From Streptosporangium lutulentum (lineage in GTDB: Bacteria; Actinomycetota; Actinomycetes; Streptosporangiales; Streptosporangiaceae): a stretch of 64,000 nucleotides of DNA. The stretch lies in assembly GCF_030811455.1 (NCBI RefSeq), contig NZ_JAUSQU010000001.1:6820001-6884000 (forward strand), read 5' to 3'. Positions 32,854 to 41,087 of this stretch are shown here, piece after piece. The position numbers and the translations under genes are program-made. The notes beneath the pieces are model-generated. The model did no database searches. It worked only from the letters and a program-made list of their open reading frames with translations, and was not told where the DNA came from. Numbering within the stretch: position 1 is the stretch's first letter; every line of letters starts with the position of its first letter.

Positions 32854-32996
32854 GGGTCGACAGGGGGACGTAATGACGACCCATGCGGGTACGCGTCGAG
32901 CGACCGGTCGAGAAGCCGGCGACGTCCATGACCAGGACCGACTCGATCATCGTCGGGCCGCGGAGCCCGGTCGCCGACCAGGCCAACAACAGGCCA

Positions 32997-33025
32997 TTGA
33001 CGCCAATCAATATGATGAATATGGT
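32997..33025 (+). promoter_or_regulatory. Island promoter/operator B (hydratase operon)
   Basis: TTGACG (32997-33002), 17 bp, TATGGT (33020-33025), with core TATGATGAATA. The expected start of transcription, ~7 nt after the -10, coincides with the ATG at 33033, so the mRNA may be leaderless. Confidence 0.75.
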
Positions 33026-33032
33026 GAAAACG

Positions 33033-33878
33033 ATGAATGAGCAAGATGGCCCGGTAACCGCGTCGCGACCCACGCCCAGGCGGGCGGCGTCGCCGTCCCT
33101 CCTAGCCGGCCTCGCAGGACGCCTGTCCGCCGCGCGTACCAAGCGAGAGCCGATTCCGCCGCTGCAGGACCCCGATGTCCCGCTGACCATTGATGACGCC
33201 TACGCGATCCAGCAACATCAGCTTGATCAGTGGATAGCGTCCGGCTCGCGTTTACTCGGGCACAAGGTCGGGTTGACCAGCGCCTCGATGCAACGCCAGC
33301 TCGGCGTCGAGCAACCCGATTTCGGCAACCTCATGGATGACATGTTCTTCCCGGAGAACGTGGCCATACCGGCGCGGCGATTTCTGCAGCCCCGGATCGA
33401 GCCGGAAATCGCCTTCGTTCTCAGTCGGCCGCTGCGCGGCCCGGGAGTGACCGTCGCCGAGGCGATCCGGGCGGTCGAGTACGTCGTGCCCGCGCTCGAA
33501 CTGATCGACTCGCGCATCGCCGACTGGAAGATCGGCATCGTCGACACGATCGCGGACAACGCGTCCTCGGGCGGTGTCGTGCTGGGTAGCCGGCCGGTGC
33601 GGCTGGATCAGATCGACTTGCGTCTCGCCGGCTGCGTACTGCACCGCAACGGCGAGCTCGCCGGAACCGGTGCCGGTGGGGCGGTCCTCGGATCACCGAT
33701 CAACGCGCTGGTCTGGCTGGCGAACGTCCTGGGCGAGCGTGGTGTCGAACTCGGCGCCGGCGAGGTCGTGCTGCCCGGCTCCATGACCGCCGCCATTCCC
33801 TTCAACCCAGGTGACGTCGTCACGTCCACCGTCGCCGGACTGGGCAGCGTCACCGCTCGGATGGGAGATCTCGCATGA
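33033..33878 (+). CDS. mhpD: 2-oxopent-4-enoate (2-keto-4-pentenoate) hydratase
   Basis: 281 aa from [54 protein letters not shown] and [20 protein letters not shown] are signature blocks of the hydratase branch of the MhpD/NahK family. It adds water to 2-oxopent-4-enoate to give 4-hydroxy-2-oxovalerate, needing Mg/Mn. ATG at 33033 is chosen because promoter B ends just before it; an open frame further upstream overlaps the promoter. First gene of the six-gene operon, with ATGA overlap to the next. Confidence 0.88.
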   Translation: MNEQDGPVTASRPTPRRAASPSLLAGLAGRLSAARTKREPIPPLQDPDVPLTIDDAYAIQQHQLDQWIASGSRLLGHKVGLTSASMQRQLGVEQPDFGNLMDDMFFPENVAIPARRFLQPRIEPEIAFVLSRPLRGPGVTVAEAIRAVEYVVPALELIDSRIADWKIGIVDTIADNASSGGVVLGSRPVRLDQIDLRLAGCVLHRNGELAGTGAGGAVLGSPINALVWLANVLGERGVELGAGEVVLPGSMTAAIPFNPGDVVTSTVAGLGSVTARMGDLA

Positions 33879-34810
33879 CCGCCACCGCGGCGATCGTCGG
33901 GTCGGGCAACATCGGCACCGACCTCATGTTCAAGCTCTTGCGGCGCAGTGACGTGCTCACGCCGCGCTGGATGATCGGCGTCGACCCGGCGTCGGACGGT
34001 CTCGCTCGCGCCAAGCGGCTCGGGCTGGAGACCAGTGCCGAAGGTGTCGACTGGCTGCTCAGACAGGACGAACTGCCGGACATCGTCTTCGAGGCGACGA
34101 GCGCCAAGGCACACCTCGCGAACGCGCCGAGGTACGCCGAGGCCGGCATCACCGCCGTGGACCTCACGCCGGCGGCCGTCGGGCCGTACGTCTGCCCACC
34201 GGTGAACCTGGACCTGAACCTGGACGCGCCGAACATCAACCTGATCACCTGCGGTGGACAGGCGACCACGCCGATGGTCGCGGCGATCAGCCGGGTGGCC
34301 CCGGTCGAGTACGCCGAGATCGTCGCCTCGATCGCGTCCAAGTCGGCCGGGCCCGGAACCCGCGCGAACATCGACGAGTTCACCGAGACGACCGCGGAGG
34401 CGCTGTCGGCCGTCGGCGGGGCGAAGCGCGGAAAGGCGATCATCGTCCTGAACCCCGTCGAGCCGCCGATGATCATGCGTAACACGGTGTTCTGCTCGAT
34501 CCCGGCCGAGGCGGCCGAACCCGGCGACGTCCAGACCGCGATCCTCGAGTCGATCCACACCATGGCCGACAAGGTGCGCGAGTACGTCCCGGGCTACCGC
34601 CTCAAGGCGGATCCACAGTTCGACGCGCCGCGCGACACCTGGAACGGCATGGCTCGCGTGGCCGTCTTCCTGGAAGTGAAGGGCCGCGGCGACTACCTGC
34701 CGGACTACGCCGGCAACCTCGACATCATCACTGCCGCGGCCGCCCGCATCGGCGAGCTCCTCGTCGAGCACAAGGCCGCGACCGCCATTGCAGGAGGTGC
34801 ATCGGCATGA
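33875..34810 (+). CDS. mhpF: Acetaldehyde dehydrogenase (acylating)
   Basis: 311 aa. Rossmann start ([20 protein letters not shown]), catalytic-Cys region [20 protein letters not shown] near 130, and the C-terminal [20 protein letters not shown] segment define the MhpF/DmpF/BphJ family. It oxidises acetaldehyde to acetyl-CoA with NAD and CoA, and works in a channelling complex with the aldolase encoded next; both overlap by 4 bp. Length is standard. Confidence 0.95.
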   Translation: MTATAAIVGSGNIGTDLMFKLLRRSDVLTPRWMIGVDPASDGLARAKRLGLETSAEGVDWLLRQDELPDIVFEATSAKAHLANAPRYAEAGITAVDLTPAAVGPYVCPPVNLDLNLDAPNINLITCGGQATTPMVAAISRVAPVEYAEIVASIASKSAGPGTRANIDEFTETTAEALSAVGGAKRGKAIIVLNPVEPPMIMRNTVFCSIPAEAAEPGDVQTAILESIHTMADKVREYVPGYRLKADPQFDAPRDTWNGMARVAVFLEVKGRGDYLPDYAGNLDIITAAAARIGELLVEHKAATAIAGGASA

Positions 34811-35847
34811 CGGAAATCCAGCGGAAGGTCCGGATCACCGACTCGACGCTGCGTGACGGCAGTCACGCCATGCGTCACCGGTTCACCGAGGGGCAGGTCC
34901 GCGGCATCGTGTCGGCGCTGGACACCGCCGGGGTGCAGGTGATCGAGGTGTCGCACGGCGACGGCCTGGGTGGGTCGTCGTTCAATTACGGCTTCTCCGG
35001 CACCGACGAGTTCGCGCTGATCAAGGCGGCCGTCGACGAAGCCGAGCAGGCCCGCATCGCGGTGCTGCTGCTGCCCGGCGTGGGAACGATCCACGACCTG
35101 AAGCACGCACACGACTGCGGCGCGCAGGTCGCCCGTATCGCCACTCACTGCACCGAGGCGGACGTGTCGATCCAGCATTTCGCCGCGGCCCGCGACCTGG
35201 GCATGGAGACGGTCGGTTTCCTCATGCTCTCGCACCGCCTGGGGCCTGAGGAACTGGCCAGGCAGGCGCGCGTCATGGTCGACGCCGGTGCGCAGTGCGT
35301 CTACGTCGTCGACTCCGCCGGCGCCCTCATCCTCGGCGACGCGCAGGAGCGGATCAAGGCCTTGTACGCCGAGATCGGCCACCAGGCCCAGGTCGGCTTC
35401 CACGGCCACCAGAACCTGTCGCTGGGCGTGGCCAACTCGGTGCTCGCGGCGCAGAACGGCGCGCTGCAGATCGACGGCGCGCTGTGCGCCCTCGGCGCGG
35501 GCGCGGGCAACGCGCCCACCGAGGTCGTGGCCGCGACGTTCGAACGGCTCGGCATAGCGACCGACGTCGACGTGCAGCGGGTCATGCAGGCGGCCGAGGA
35601 CGTGGTCAAGCCGATGCTGCCGCGGCTGCCGTGGATGGACCGCGCCGCGATCACCCAGGGGCACGCCGGCGTCTACTCCTCGTTCCTGCTGCACGCGGAG
35701 CGAGCGGAGGAGCGGTACGGAGTGCCCGCGCACGAGCTCTTGCAACGGGTCGGCGAGCTCGGATACGTCGGCGGCCAGGAGGACATGATCATCGACGTGG
35801 CCCTGTCCATCCTGGAAGAGCGCGAGACGGCCGGGAGCGCGCGATGA
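34807..35847 (+). CDS. mhpE: 4-hydroxy-2-oxovalerate aldolase
   Basis: 346 aa. [20 protein letters not shown] holds the Arg-Asp active site, [20 protein letters not shown] the metal-binding His pair and [20 protein letters not shown] the conserved C-terminal part of the DmpG/BphI/HsaF family. It splits 4-hydroxy-2-oxovalerate into pyruvate and acetaldehyde, passing the latter to the partner dehydrogenase. The start overlaps the upstream stop and the stop overlaps the next ATG. Confidence 0.95.
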   Translation: MTEIQRKVRITDSTLRDGSHAMRHRFTEGQVRGIVSALDTAGVQVIEVSHGDGLGGSSFNYGFSGTDEFALIKAAVDEAEQARIAVLLLPGVGTIHDLKHAHDCGAQVARIATHCTEADVSIQHFAAARDLGMETVGFLMLSHRLGPEELARQARVMVDAGAQCVYVVDSAGALILGDAQERIKALYAEIGHQAQVGFHGHQNLSLGVANSVLAAQNGALQIDGALCALGAGAGNAPTEVVAATFERLGIATDVDVQRVMQAAEDVVKPMLPRLPWMDRAAITQGHAGVYSSFLLHAERAEERYGVPAHELLQRVGELGYVGGQEDMIIDVALSILEERETAGSAR

Positions 35848-36629
35848 GCACCTGGACCGTCGACCGCGCGGCCACCACGCTGCTGGCGTGCGAGGACGAG
35901 CGCACCGACCGCGAGCCGATCACCGACCAGTGGCCCGACCTCGACCTGCGTACCGCGTACGAGATCCAGGACGAGACGCTGCGCCGCCGCCTCGCCCGCG
36001 GCGAGCACCTGGTGGGGGTCAAACTCGGCCTCACGTCGAGGGCCAAGCAGGAGCGGATGAACATCTCCTCGCCGCTGGTCGCCTGGCTGACCGACGCGAT
36101 GGTGCTGCCGGCCGGCGCCCCGGTCCCGGGCGCGCGGCTGATCCACCCGCGGGTCGAACCGGAGATCGTCTTCCTGATGCGCGAGCGTCTGGCCGGCCCG
36201 GGCGTCACAGCGGCGCAGGCCCTCGCGGCCGTCGACCGCGTCTACGCCGGCGCCGAAGTGATCGACTCCCGCTACCGCGACTTCCGCTTCACCCTGCCCG
36301 ACGTCGTCGCGGACAACGCGTCGTCGGGCGCGTTCCTGGTCGGGGCGATCGGGCTCAGGCCCGAGCAGCTGGACCTGACGCTGGAGGCGGTGCTCGTCGA
36401 GATCGACGGCCGTGTCGTCGACTCCGCGACCGGCGCCGCCGTACAGGGCAACCCGGCCGAGGCGCTGGCCCTCGCGGCCAACGACCTCGCGCGGCGCGGC
36501 CTGGCGATCGAGGCGGGGCAGCTGGTCCTCACCGGCGGCATGACCGACGCCGTTCCCGCCCCGGCCGGGGCGCGGATCGCCTTCCACTTCAGCAGCCTCG
36601 GTTCGATCCACCTGTCCGGAGGCGCGTGA
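35844..36629 (+). CDS. 4-oxalocrotonate (2-oxo-3-hexenedioate) decarboxylase
   Basis: 261 aa from [20 protein letters not shown]. Same fold as the hydratase but with the decarboxylase-type block [20 protein letters not shown], then [13 protein letters not shown] and [20 protein letters not shown]. It converts 2-oxohex-3-enedioate to 2-oxopent-4-enoate, the substrate of the hydratase, with which it usually forms a complex. ATG at 35844 overlaps the aldolase stop; the frame is open upstream inside the aldolase but that is shadow. Confidence 0.88.
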   Translation: MSTWTVDRAATTLLACEDERTDREPITDQWPDLDLRTAYEIQDETLRRRLARGEHLVGVKLGLTSRAKQERMNISSPLVAWLTDAMVLPAGAPVPGARLIHPRVEPEIVFLMRERLAGPGVTAAQALAAVDRVYAGAEVIDSRYRDFRFTLPDVVADNASSGAFLVGAIGLRPEQLDLTLEAVLVEIDGRVVDSATGAAVQGNPAEALALAANDLARRGLAIEAGQLVLTGGMTDAVPAPAGARIAFHFSSLGSIHLSGGA

Positions 36630-36829
36630 TGCCACTCGTCCAGGTCACTCTGCGCGAGGGCCGGTCGCCCGAACAGCTCCGCGCCCTCATCAGCGCGCTC
36701 ACCACCGCCGTCACCTCGACGGTCGGAGCCCCGAAGGAGGCGGTCCGCGTGATCATCTCCGAGGTGCCGCCGACCCACTGGGCAGCCGGTGACGTCACAC
36801 TCGCGGAAAGGACACAAGCAGATGGCTGA
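36629..36829 (+). CDS. 4-oxalocrotonate tautomerase
   Basis: A 66-residue protein beginning [20 protein letters not shown], so the mature protein has the catalytic Pro1. VRVIISEVPPTHWAAGD holds the conserved WAxxG motif. It isomerises 2-hydroxymuconate to 2-oxo-3-hexenedioate for the decarboxylase. The start overlaps the previous stop (TGATG), and the stop overlaps the aldehyde dehydrogenase start by 8 bp. Length is normal for the XylH family. Confidence 0.9.
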   Translation: MPLVQVTLREGRSPEQLRALISALTTAVTSTVGAPKEAVRVIISEVPPTHWAAGDVTLAERTQADG

Positions 36830-38267
36830 CCTGCCCTTCTTCGGACATGTCATCGACGGGGCCGAGGTTCCCTCGCTCGACGGCGCCCGGTTCCCCTCGA
36901 TCGACCCCTGGACGCGTGAGCCGTGGGCGGACGTGGCGCTGGGCGGCCAGGCCGACTCCGACCGCGCCGTCGCCGCGGCGCGGAAGGCGTTCGACGAGGG
37001 GCCGTGGCCCCGGATGAGCTTCGATGAGCGCGGGGCGATCCTGCACCGTCTCGCCGACCTGATCGAGGAGCACGCGGACGAGCTGGGGCTCGCCGACACT
37101 CGCGACATGGGCAAGCCGATCGCCCAGAGCAAGGGCAACGACGTAGCCCGTGCGGCGCACAACTTCCGCTTCTTCGCCGACCACGCGCGCCTGTCGGTCG
37201 GCGAGGTGCTGCCGATGGGCGACCGGCACCACACGTACACGCTGTTCCAGCCCGCCGGCGTCGTAGCCGCGATCGCCCCGTGGAACTTCCCGCTCATGCT
37301 GGAGACCTGGAAGGTCGCGCCCGCACTCGCGTGGGGCAACACCGTGGTGCTGAAGCCGGCCGAGGACACCCCGACGTCGGCGACGATCCTCGCCCGCCTG
37401 GCGATCGAGGCCGGCATGCCCGCCGGCGTGTTCAACGTCGTGCACGGGTACGGCCCCGACTCCGCCGGTCAGGCGCTGACGGAGAACCCGGACGTCGACC
37501 GGATCACGTTCACGGGTGAGTCCGGGACCGGGCGGATCATCGCCCGTGCGGGGGCGGCGAACCTCGTCCCGGCCAGCCTGGAACTGGGCGGCAAGGGCGC
37601 CAACATCGTCTTCGCGGACGCCGACCTCGACAACGCCGTGGACTGGTCGATCCGCGCGATCTTCACCAACGCCGGCCAGGTCTGCCTGGCCGGGTCCCGG
37701 CTCTACGTCGAGCGCTCGGTCTACGACGAATTCCTCGCGCGGTTCGTGACCGCGGCGGAGGCCATGGTCATCGGCGACCCGAAGGAGCCGACGACCCAGT
37801 TCGGTCCGCTGGCCGGCGAGGAGCACTACAACAAGGTGCGGTCGTACGTCGAGAGCGTCGAGGCGGAGGGCGGCAAGATCCTCACGGGCGGTCTCGGCGA
37901 CGGCTGGATCGTTCGGCCCACGGTCGCGGTCGACCTTCCCGACGACTCCAAGCACGTGTGCGAGGAGATCTTCGGGCCGCTTGTCCGGGTCGCGCCGTTC
38001 GACACCGAGGACGAGGTCGTCCGGGCCGCCAACGACACCCCGTACGGACTGAACGCGATGGTCTTCAGCGAGAACCTCAGTCGCGCGCACCGTGTCTCGG
38101 CGCGGTTGAAGGCGGGGACGGTCTGGGTGAACTGCTTCTTCATCCGCGACCTGCGGGCCCCGTTCGGGGGCGTCGGCGACTCCGGCATGGGGCGCGAAGG
38201 CGGCAACTTCAGCCGTGAGTTCTTCACCGAGCCGAAGGCCGTCGTCATGCAGATCGCCCGGAGCTGA
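36822..38267 (+). CDS. 2-aminomuconate (or 2-hydroxymuconate) 6-semialdehyde dehydrogenase
   Basis: 481 aa from MADLPFFGHVIDGAEVPSLD. Catalytic Glu in LELGGKGANIVF and Cys in FTNAGQVCLAGSRLYV; the C-terminal FIRDLRAPFGGVGDSGMGRE is typical of muconate-semialdehyde dehydrogenases (NbaE, AmnC, DmpC). Given the ring-cleavage and ACMS decarboxylase genes in this island, its likely substrate is 2-aminomuconate 6-semialdehyde, oxidised with NAD. Start at 36822 rather than 36789 fits the family N-terminus and an AAAGGA site upstream. Confidence 0.88.
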   Translation: MADLPFFGHVIDGAEVPSLDGARFPSIDPWTREPWADVALGGQADSDRAVAAARKAFDEGPWPRMSFDERGAILHRLADLIEEHADELGLADTRDMGKPIAQSKGNDVARAAHNFRFFADHARLSVGEVLPMGDRHHTYTLFQPAGVVAAIAPWNFPLMLETWKVAPALAWGNTVVLKPAEDTPTSATILARLAIEAGMPAGVFNVVHGYGPDSAGQALTENPDVDRITFTGESGTGRIIARAGAANLVPASLELGGKGANIVFADADLDNAVDWSIRAIFTNAGQVCLAGSRLYVERSVYDEFLARFVTAAEAMVIGDPKEPTTQFGPLAGEEHYNKVRSYVESVEAEGGKILTGGLGDGWIVRPTVAVDLPDDSKHVCEEIFGPLVRVAPFDTEDEVVRAANDTPYGLNAMVFSENLSRAHRVSARLKAGTVWVNCFFIRDLRAPFGGVGDSGMGREGGNFSREFFTEPKAVVMQIARS

Positions 38268-38284
38268 CAACCGATCCGGAGGCA

Positions 38285-38313
38285 TTGACGCCAATCATTA
38301 TTATGAATATGTT
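38285..38313 (+). promoter_or_regulatory. Island promoter/operator C (ridA-nbaC-transport operon)
   Basis: TTGACG (38285-38290), 17 bp, TATGTT (38308-38313), with core TATTATGAATA. It lies directly after the dehydrogenase stop and ~130 bp before the RidA start. Nearly identical to site B over 29 bp. Confidence 0.75.
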
Positions 38314-38445
38314 GCCTGCAACCGGCGGGAACGGACACGGACGGCGTGCGACCGGGAAACGGTTGCCTCAGCCGGGCGTGCGGACGTCCCGCCCGCGACG
38401 TCAAAAATCCACTCACTCGACCAGTCTCGATCAGTAAGGAAAGGC

Positions 38446-38862
38446 ATGTCTCCTCACCCCGTTTACACTCCCGCGGCCCCGATGCTCGGCTTCTCGGCCG
38501 GCACCCCGTCGCCGCTCTCGCAGGCGGTCGTGCACAACGGCGTCATCTACTGCTCGGGCAGCGGCCCGCTCGACGCCGAGACACTCGAGATCGTCTCGGA
38601 CGACATCGCGGAGCAGACCCAGAAGGCGCTGACGAATCTGCTCGCGGTCGTCGAGGCCGGCGGCGGCACGAAGTCGTCCATCCTCAAGGTCAACACCCAC
38701 CTGCGCGACCTCGCCAACTTCGCCGAGTACAACCGCGTTTACCGCGCCTTCTTCGAAGGCGTCGAGTTCATGCCGGCCCGTACGACGACCGAGTCCTCGC
38801 CGCCCCGCGCCGGGGTGCTCGTCGAGATCGAGTGCATCGCCGCGGTCGTCTCCGACGAGTGA
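38446..38862 (+). CDS. nbaF: RidA-family protein, likely 2-aminomuconate deaminase
   Basis: 138 aa. VHNGVIYCSGSGPLDAETLE, NLLAVVEAGGGTKSSILKVN and FMPARTTTESSPPRAGVLVE follow the RidA/YjgF trimer fold, with the conserved Arg in PARTT. In the 2-nitrobenzoate and 2-aminophenol pathways a protein of this family removes the amino group of 2-aminomuconate to yield 4-oxalocrotonate. The context (ring-cleavage gene next, semialdehyde dehydrogenase before) supports that role. A general imine-hydrolysing RidA function is the alternative. Confidence 0.8.
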   Translation: MSPHPVYTPAAPMLGFSAGTPSPLSQAVVHNGVIYCSGSGPLDAETLEIVSDDIAEQTQKALTNLLAVVEAGGGTKSSILKVNTHLRDLANFAEYNRVYRAFFEGVEFMPARTTTESSPPRAGVLVEIECIAAVVSDE

Positions 38863-38921
38863 CCCGACCGATGTCGTCAACGCGGCCCGTAACCGGTGGC
38901 CGCGTCAGATAGGAGCTTCAG

Positions 38922-39443
38922 ATGTCCAGCGAACCGCTCACCCTTCCCGTCATCGACCTCGACGAGGTCACCCGCCGAATCGAAAGCAGCACCGCTCGGG
39001 TCGAGGTCCTGTGGCAGCAGGGGGAGACTCTCGCCTTCGTGGCGCGGGGCCGCGAGTACCGCAGCGAATTCCACATCAATCCGAGCGACGAGATGTCGTA
39101 CGTGATCCGCGGTGAGATGAACCTGCACTACCTGACGCCGGAGGGCGAGGAGAAGATCGCCACGATCCCGCAGGGATCGATGAACTACACCCCGGCCGGC
39201 GTCCCGCATTCGCCGCGTTTTCCGCCGGAAGCCTACATCGTCGTGATGGAGCGGCAGCGCCGCCCGGAGGAGATGGATCGCTTCCAGTGGTTCTGCCCGT
39301 CGTGCGGCGAGTTCCTCCACGAGGTCACGTTCCACGTCGGTGACTACTCCGCGGATCCGGTCGGCAAGGCGTACCGGAGCTTCTGGGACGACCTCGACGC
39401 GCGCACCTGTGACAAGTGCGGCTCAGTCATGCCCGCCGAGTAG
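38922..39443 (+). CDS. nbaC: 3-hydroxyanthranilate 3,4-dioxygenase
   Basis: 173 aa cupin. EFHINPSDEMSYVIRGEMNL carries the iron ligands His and Glu, VPHSPRFPPEAYIVVMERQR the third His and substrate-binding Arg. A rubredoxin-like second metal site, FCPSCGEFLHE and CDKCGS, is typical of the bacterial enzymes. It opens the ring of 3-hydroxyanthranilate with O2 to give 2-amino-3-carboxymuconate 6-semialdehyde. An AGGAGCTTCAG site precedes ATG. The pairing with RidA and an ACMSD-like gene fixes the pathway. Confidence 0.9.
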   Translation: MSSEPLTLPVIDLDEVTRRIESSTARVEVLWQQGETLAFVARGREYRSEFHINPSDEMSYVIRGEMNLHYLTPEGEEKIATIPQGSMNYTPAGVPHSPRFPPEAYIVVMERQRRPEEMDRFQWFCPSCGEFLHEVTFHVGDYSADPVGKAYRSFWDDLDARTCDKCGSVMPAE

Positions 39444-39468
39444 TCAGACACCGAAGGCACTCACCCCC

Positions 39469-40212
39469 ATGATGACTACTGAGCCGAGCCCGATCCTGCG
39501 GGCCAGCGGCATCTCGGTCCGCTACGGCCTCGCCACCGCGGTCGCCACGTGTTCGCTCGAGATCGCGCGCGGAAGCTACGTGTGCCTTCTGGGCCGCAAC
39601 GGCGCCGGAAAGACGAGCCTGGTCAGCGCCCTGGCCGGTGCCCTTCCGCGAGATGGCCGCATGTGGTTCGACGGGCATGAGGTGGCGACGAGCAAGTCCA
39701 CGTGGTTGGCGCGCAACGGAATGCTGGTCATCCCCGAGGGACGCCACCTGTATCCCAGCCTGACGGTCGAGGACAACCTCGTCCTCGGGGCGTACGCCTG
39801 GACCCGCAGCGCCAGGGAGGCGCGCCGGGCCCCCGAGCTGGAACAGGTCTACGACCTGTTCCCCCGCCTGGCCCAGCGCAAGCGGCAACTGGCCGGGACG
39901 ATGTCCGGCGGTGAGCAGCAGATGGTGGCGCTCGGCCGGGCGCTGATGGGACGCCCGCGGCTGTTGATGTTGGACGAGCCCTCGCTGGGCCTGAGCGAGG
40001 CGATGATCGAGAAGACGTACGAGGTGTTGCGCGACCTGCGGGCGACCGGATTGAGCGTACTGCTCGTCGAGGAGAGCCCGCACCGCGCACTCGAACTGTG
40101 CGACGTCGGCATCGTCATGTCCTCGGGATCGATCATCGCCGAGCGGCCCACCGCGGAGCTGCTGGCTCCGGGCGTCCTCGAGTCTTATTACCTCGGAACG
40201 AAAGCCGCCTGA
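39469..40212 (+). CDS. livF: Branched-chain-type ABC importer, ATP-binding protein (LivF-like)
   Basis: About 247 aa from MMTTEPSPILRASGISVRYG. Walker A LLGRNGAGKTSLVSALAG, signature TMSGGEQQMVALGRALMGRP and Walker B RLLMLDEPSLGLSE are intact. LivF-type length. The frame is open further upstream, but that overlaps the dioxygenase 3' end. It energises, with the second ATPase fused to LivM below, uptake of a substrate bound by the lipoprotein at 43123. In this island the substrate is probably aromatic rather than an amino acid (inference). Confidence 0.9.
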   Translation: MMTTEPSPILRASGISVRYGLATAVATCSLEIARGSYVCLLGRNGAGKTSLVSALAGALPRDGRMWFDGHEVATSKSTWLARNGMLVIPEGRHLYPSLTVEDNLVLGAYAWTRSAREARRAPELEQVYDLFPRLAQRKRQLAGTMSGGEQQMVALGRALMGRPRLLMLDEPSLGLSEAMIEKTYEVLRDLRATGLSVLLVEESPHRALELCDVGIVMSSGSIIAERPTAELLAPGVLESYYLGTKAA

Positions 40213-40214
40213 CC

Positions 40215-41087
40215 ATGACGACGTTCCTGCAGCTCATAGTGTCCGGGATCATCTCAGGCGCCGGCTTCGGTCTGTTCGCGCTGGCCCTCTCGCTGGTCTA
40301 CCGGGTCACCAACGTCATCAACCTGGCCTTCGGCGAGATCGCGATGGTCGGCGTGCTCGGGGCCGTTTTCCTGCACGACCACGGACTGCCGTGGGCGGTC
40401 GCGGGAATCGTGATGATCGCGGTGGGCGGTGTCCTCGGTCTGGTCTTCGACCTGCTCGTGACGCGCTCCGGCAGGGCCGGCAAGCTCGGCGGCTCCGACT
40501 TCACCCAGAAGTTCCTGCTGACCCTGGCGCTGTCGATCACGCTCCAGGGTGTGGGTCTGCGGATCTTCGGTCGCGACGTGCACACCCTGGCTCCGATTCT
40601 GGAAGACAAGGCATGGCGGCTGGGCTCGGTCGCGATCGACCCCAACGGCGTGCTGGTCGTGCTCTTCGGGTTGGCCGTCGTGGCCGCGCTGTGGGTCGCC
40701 TTCCGTACGACCCTGGTCGGCAAGGCGATGCTGGCCTGCGGCATCAGCGAGCGCGGCTCGCTGGCCGTCGGGATCAACCTCCGGTCTTTCCGGACCGCGG
40801 CCTTCGTCATCGCCTGCGCGATCGCGGCGACGACCGGTGTCCTCATGGGCTCGTCGGTTCCGTTCAGCTACACCAGCGGGTTCTCGATCGCGATCATCGG
40901 CCTGGTGGCGGCAAGTCTGGTATCACTCGGCAACCCCATCCTCGGCTTCTTCGGCGGCATCGGTGTGGGCTTGCTGCAGTCAATCGTTGGAGGCTACATG
41001 AGTGGTGACTACCAGAGCAGCATCACCATCGCAGTGATGATCGCGGTCATTCTGGTCAAGCCGAGGGCCACGCAGTGGGCAACCTGA
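40215..41087 (+). CDS. livH: ABC importer permease (LivH-like)
   Basis: 290 aa, about eight hydrophobic helices (LIVSGIISGAGFGLFALALS; GEIAMVGVLGAVFL), with the typical LivH start SLVYRVTNVINLAFGEIAMV. Begins 3 bp after the LivF-like stop and overlaps the next gene by 13 bp. Forms the membrane pore together with the LivM half of the next protein. Confidence 0.9.
   Translation: MTTFLQLIVSGIISGAGFGLFALALSLVYRVTNVINLAFGEIAMVGVLGAVFLHDHGLPWAVAGIVMIAVGGVLGLVFDLLVTRSGRAGKLGGSDFTQKFLLTLALSITLQGVGLRIFGRDVHTLAPILEDKAWRLGSVAIDPNGVLVVLFGLAVVAALWVAFRTTLVGKAMLACGISERGSLAVGINLRSFRTAAFVIACAIAATTGVLMGSSVPFSYTSGFSIAIIGLVAASLVSLGNPILGFFGGIGVGLLQSIVGGYMSGDYQSSITIAVMIAVILVKPRATQWAT

Noticed and set aside
36795-38294. 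Minus-strand open frame opposite the aldehyde dehydrogenase
   Set aside because: Shadow of a gene with intact catalytic motifs and operon overlap.
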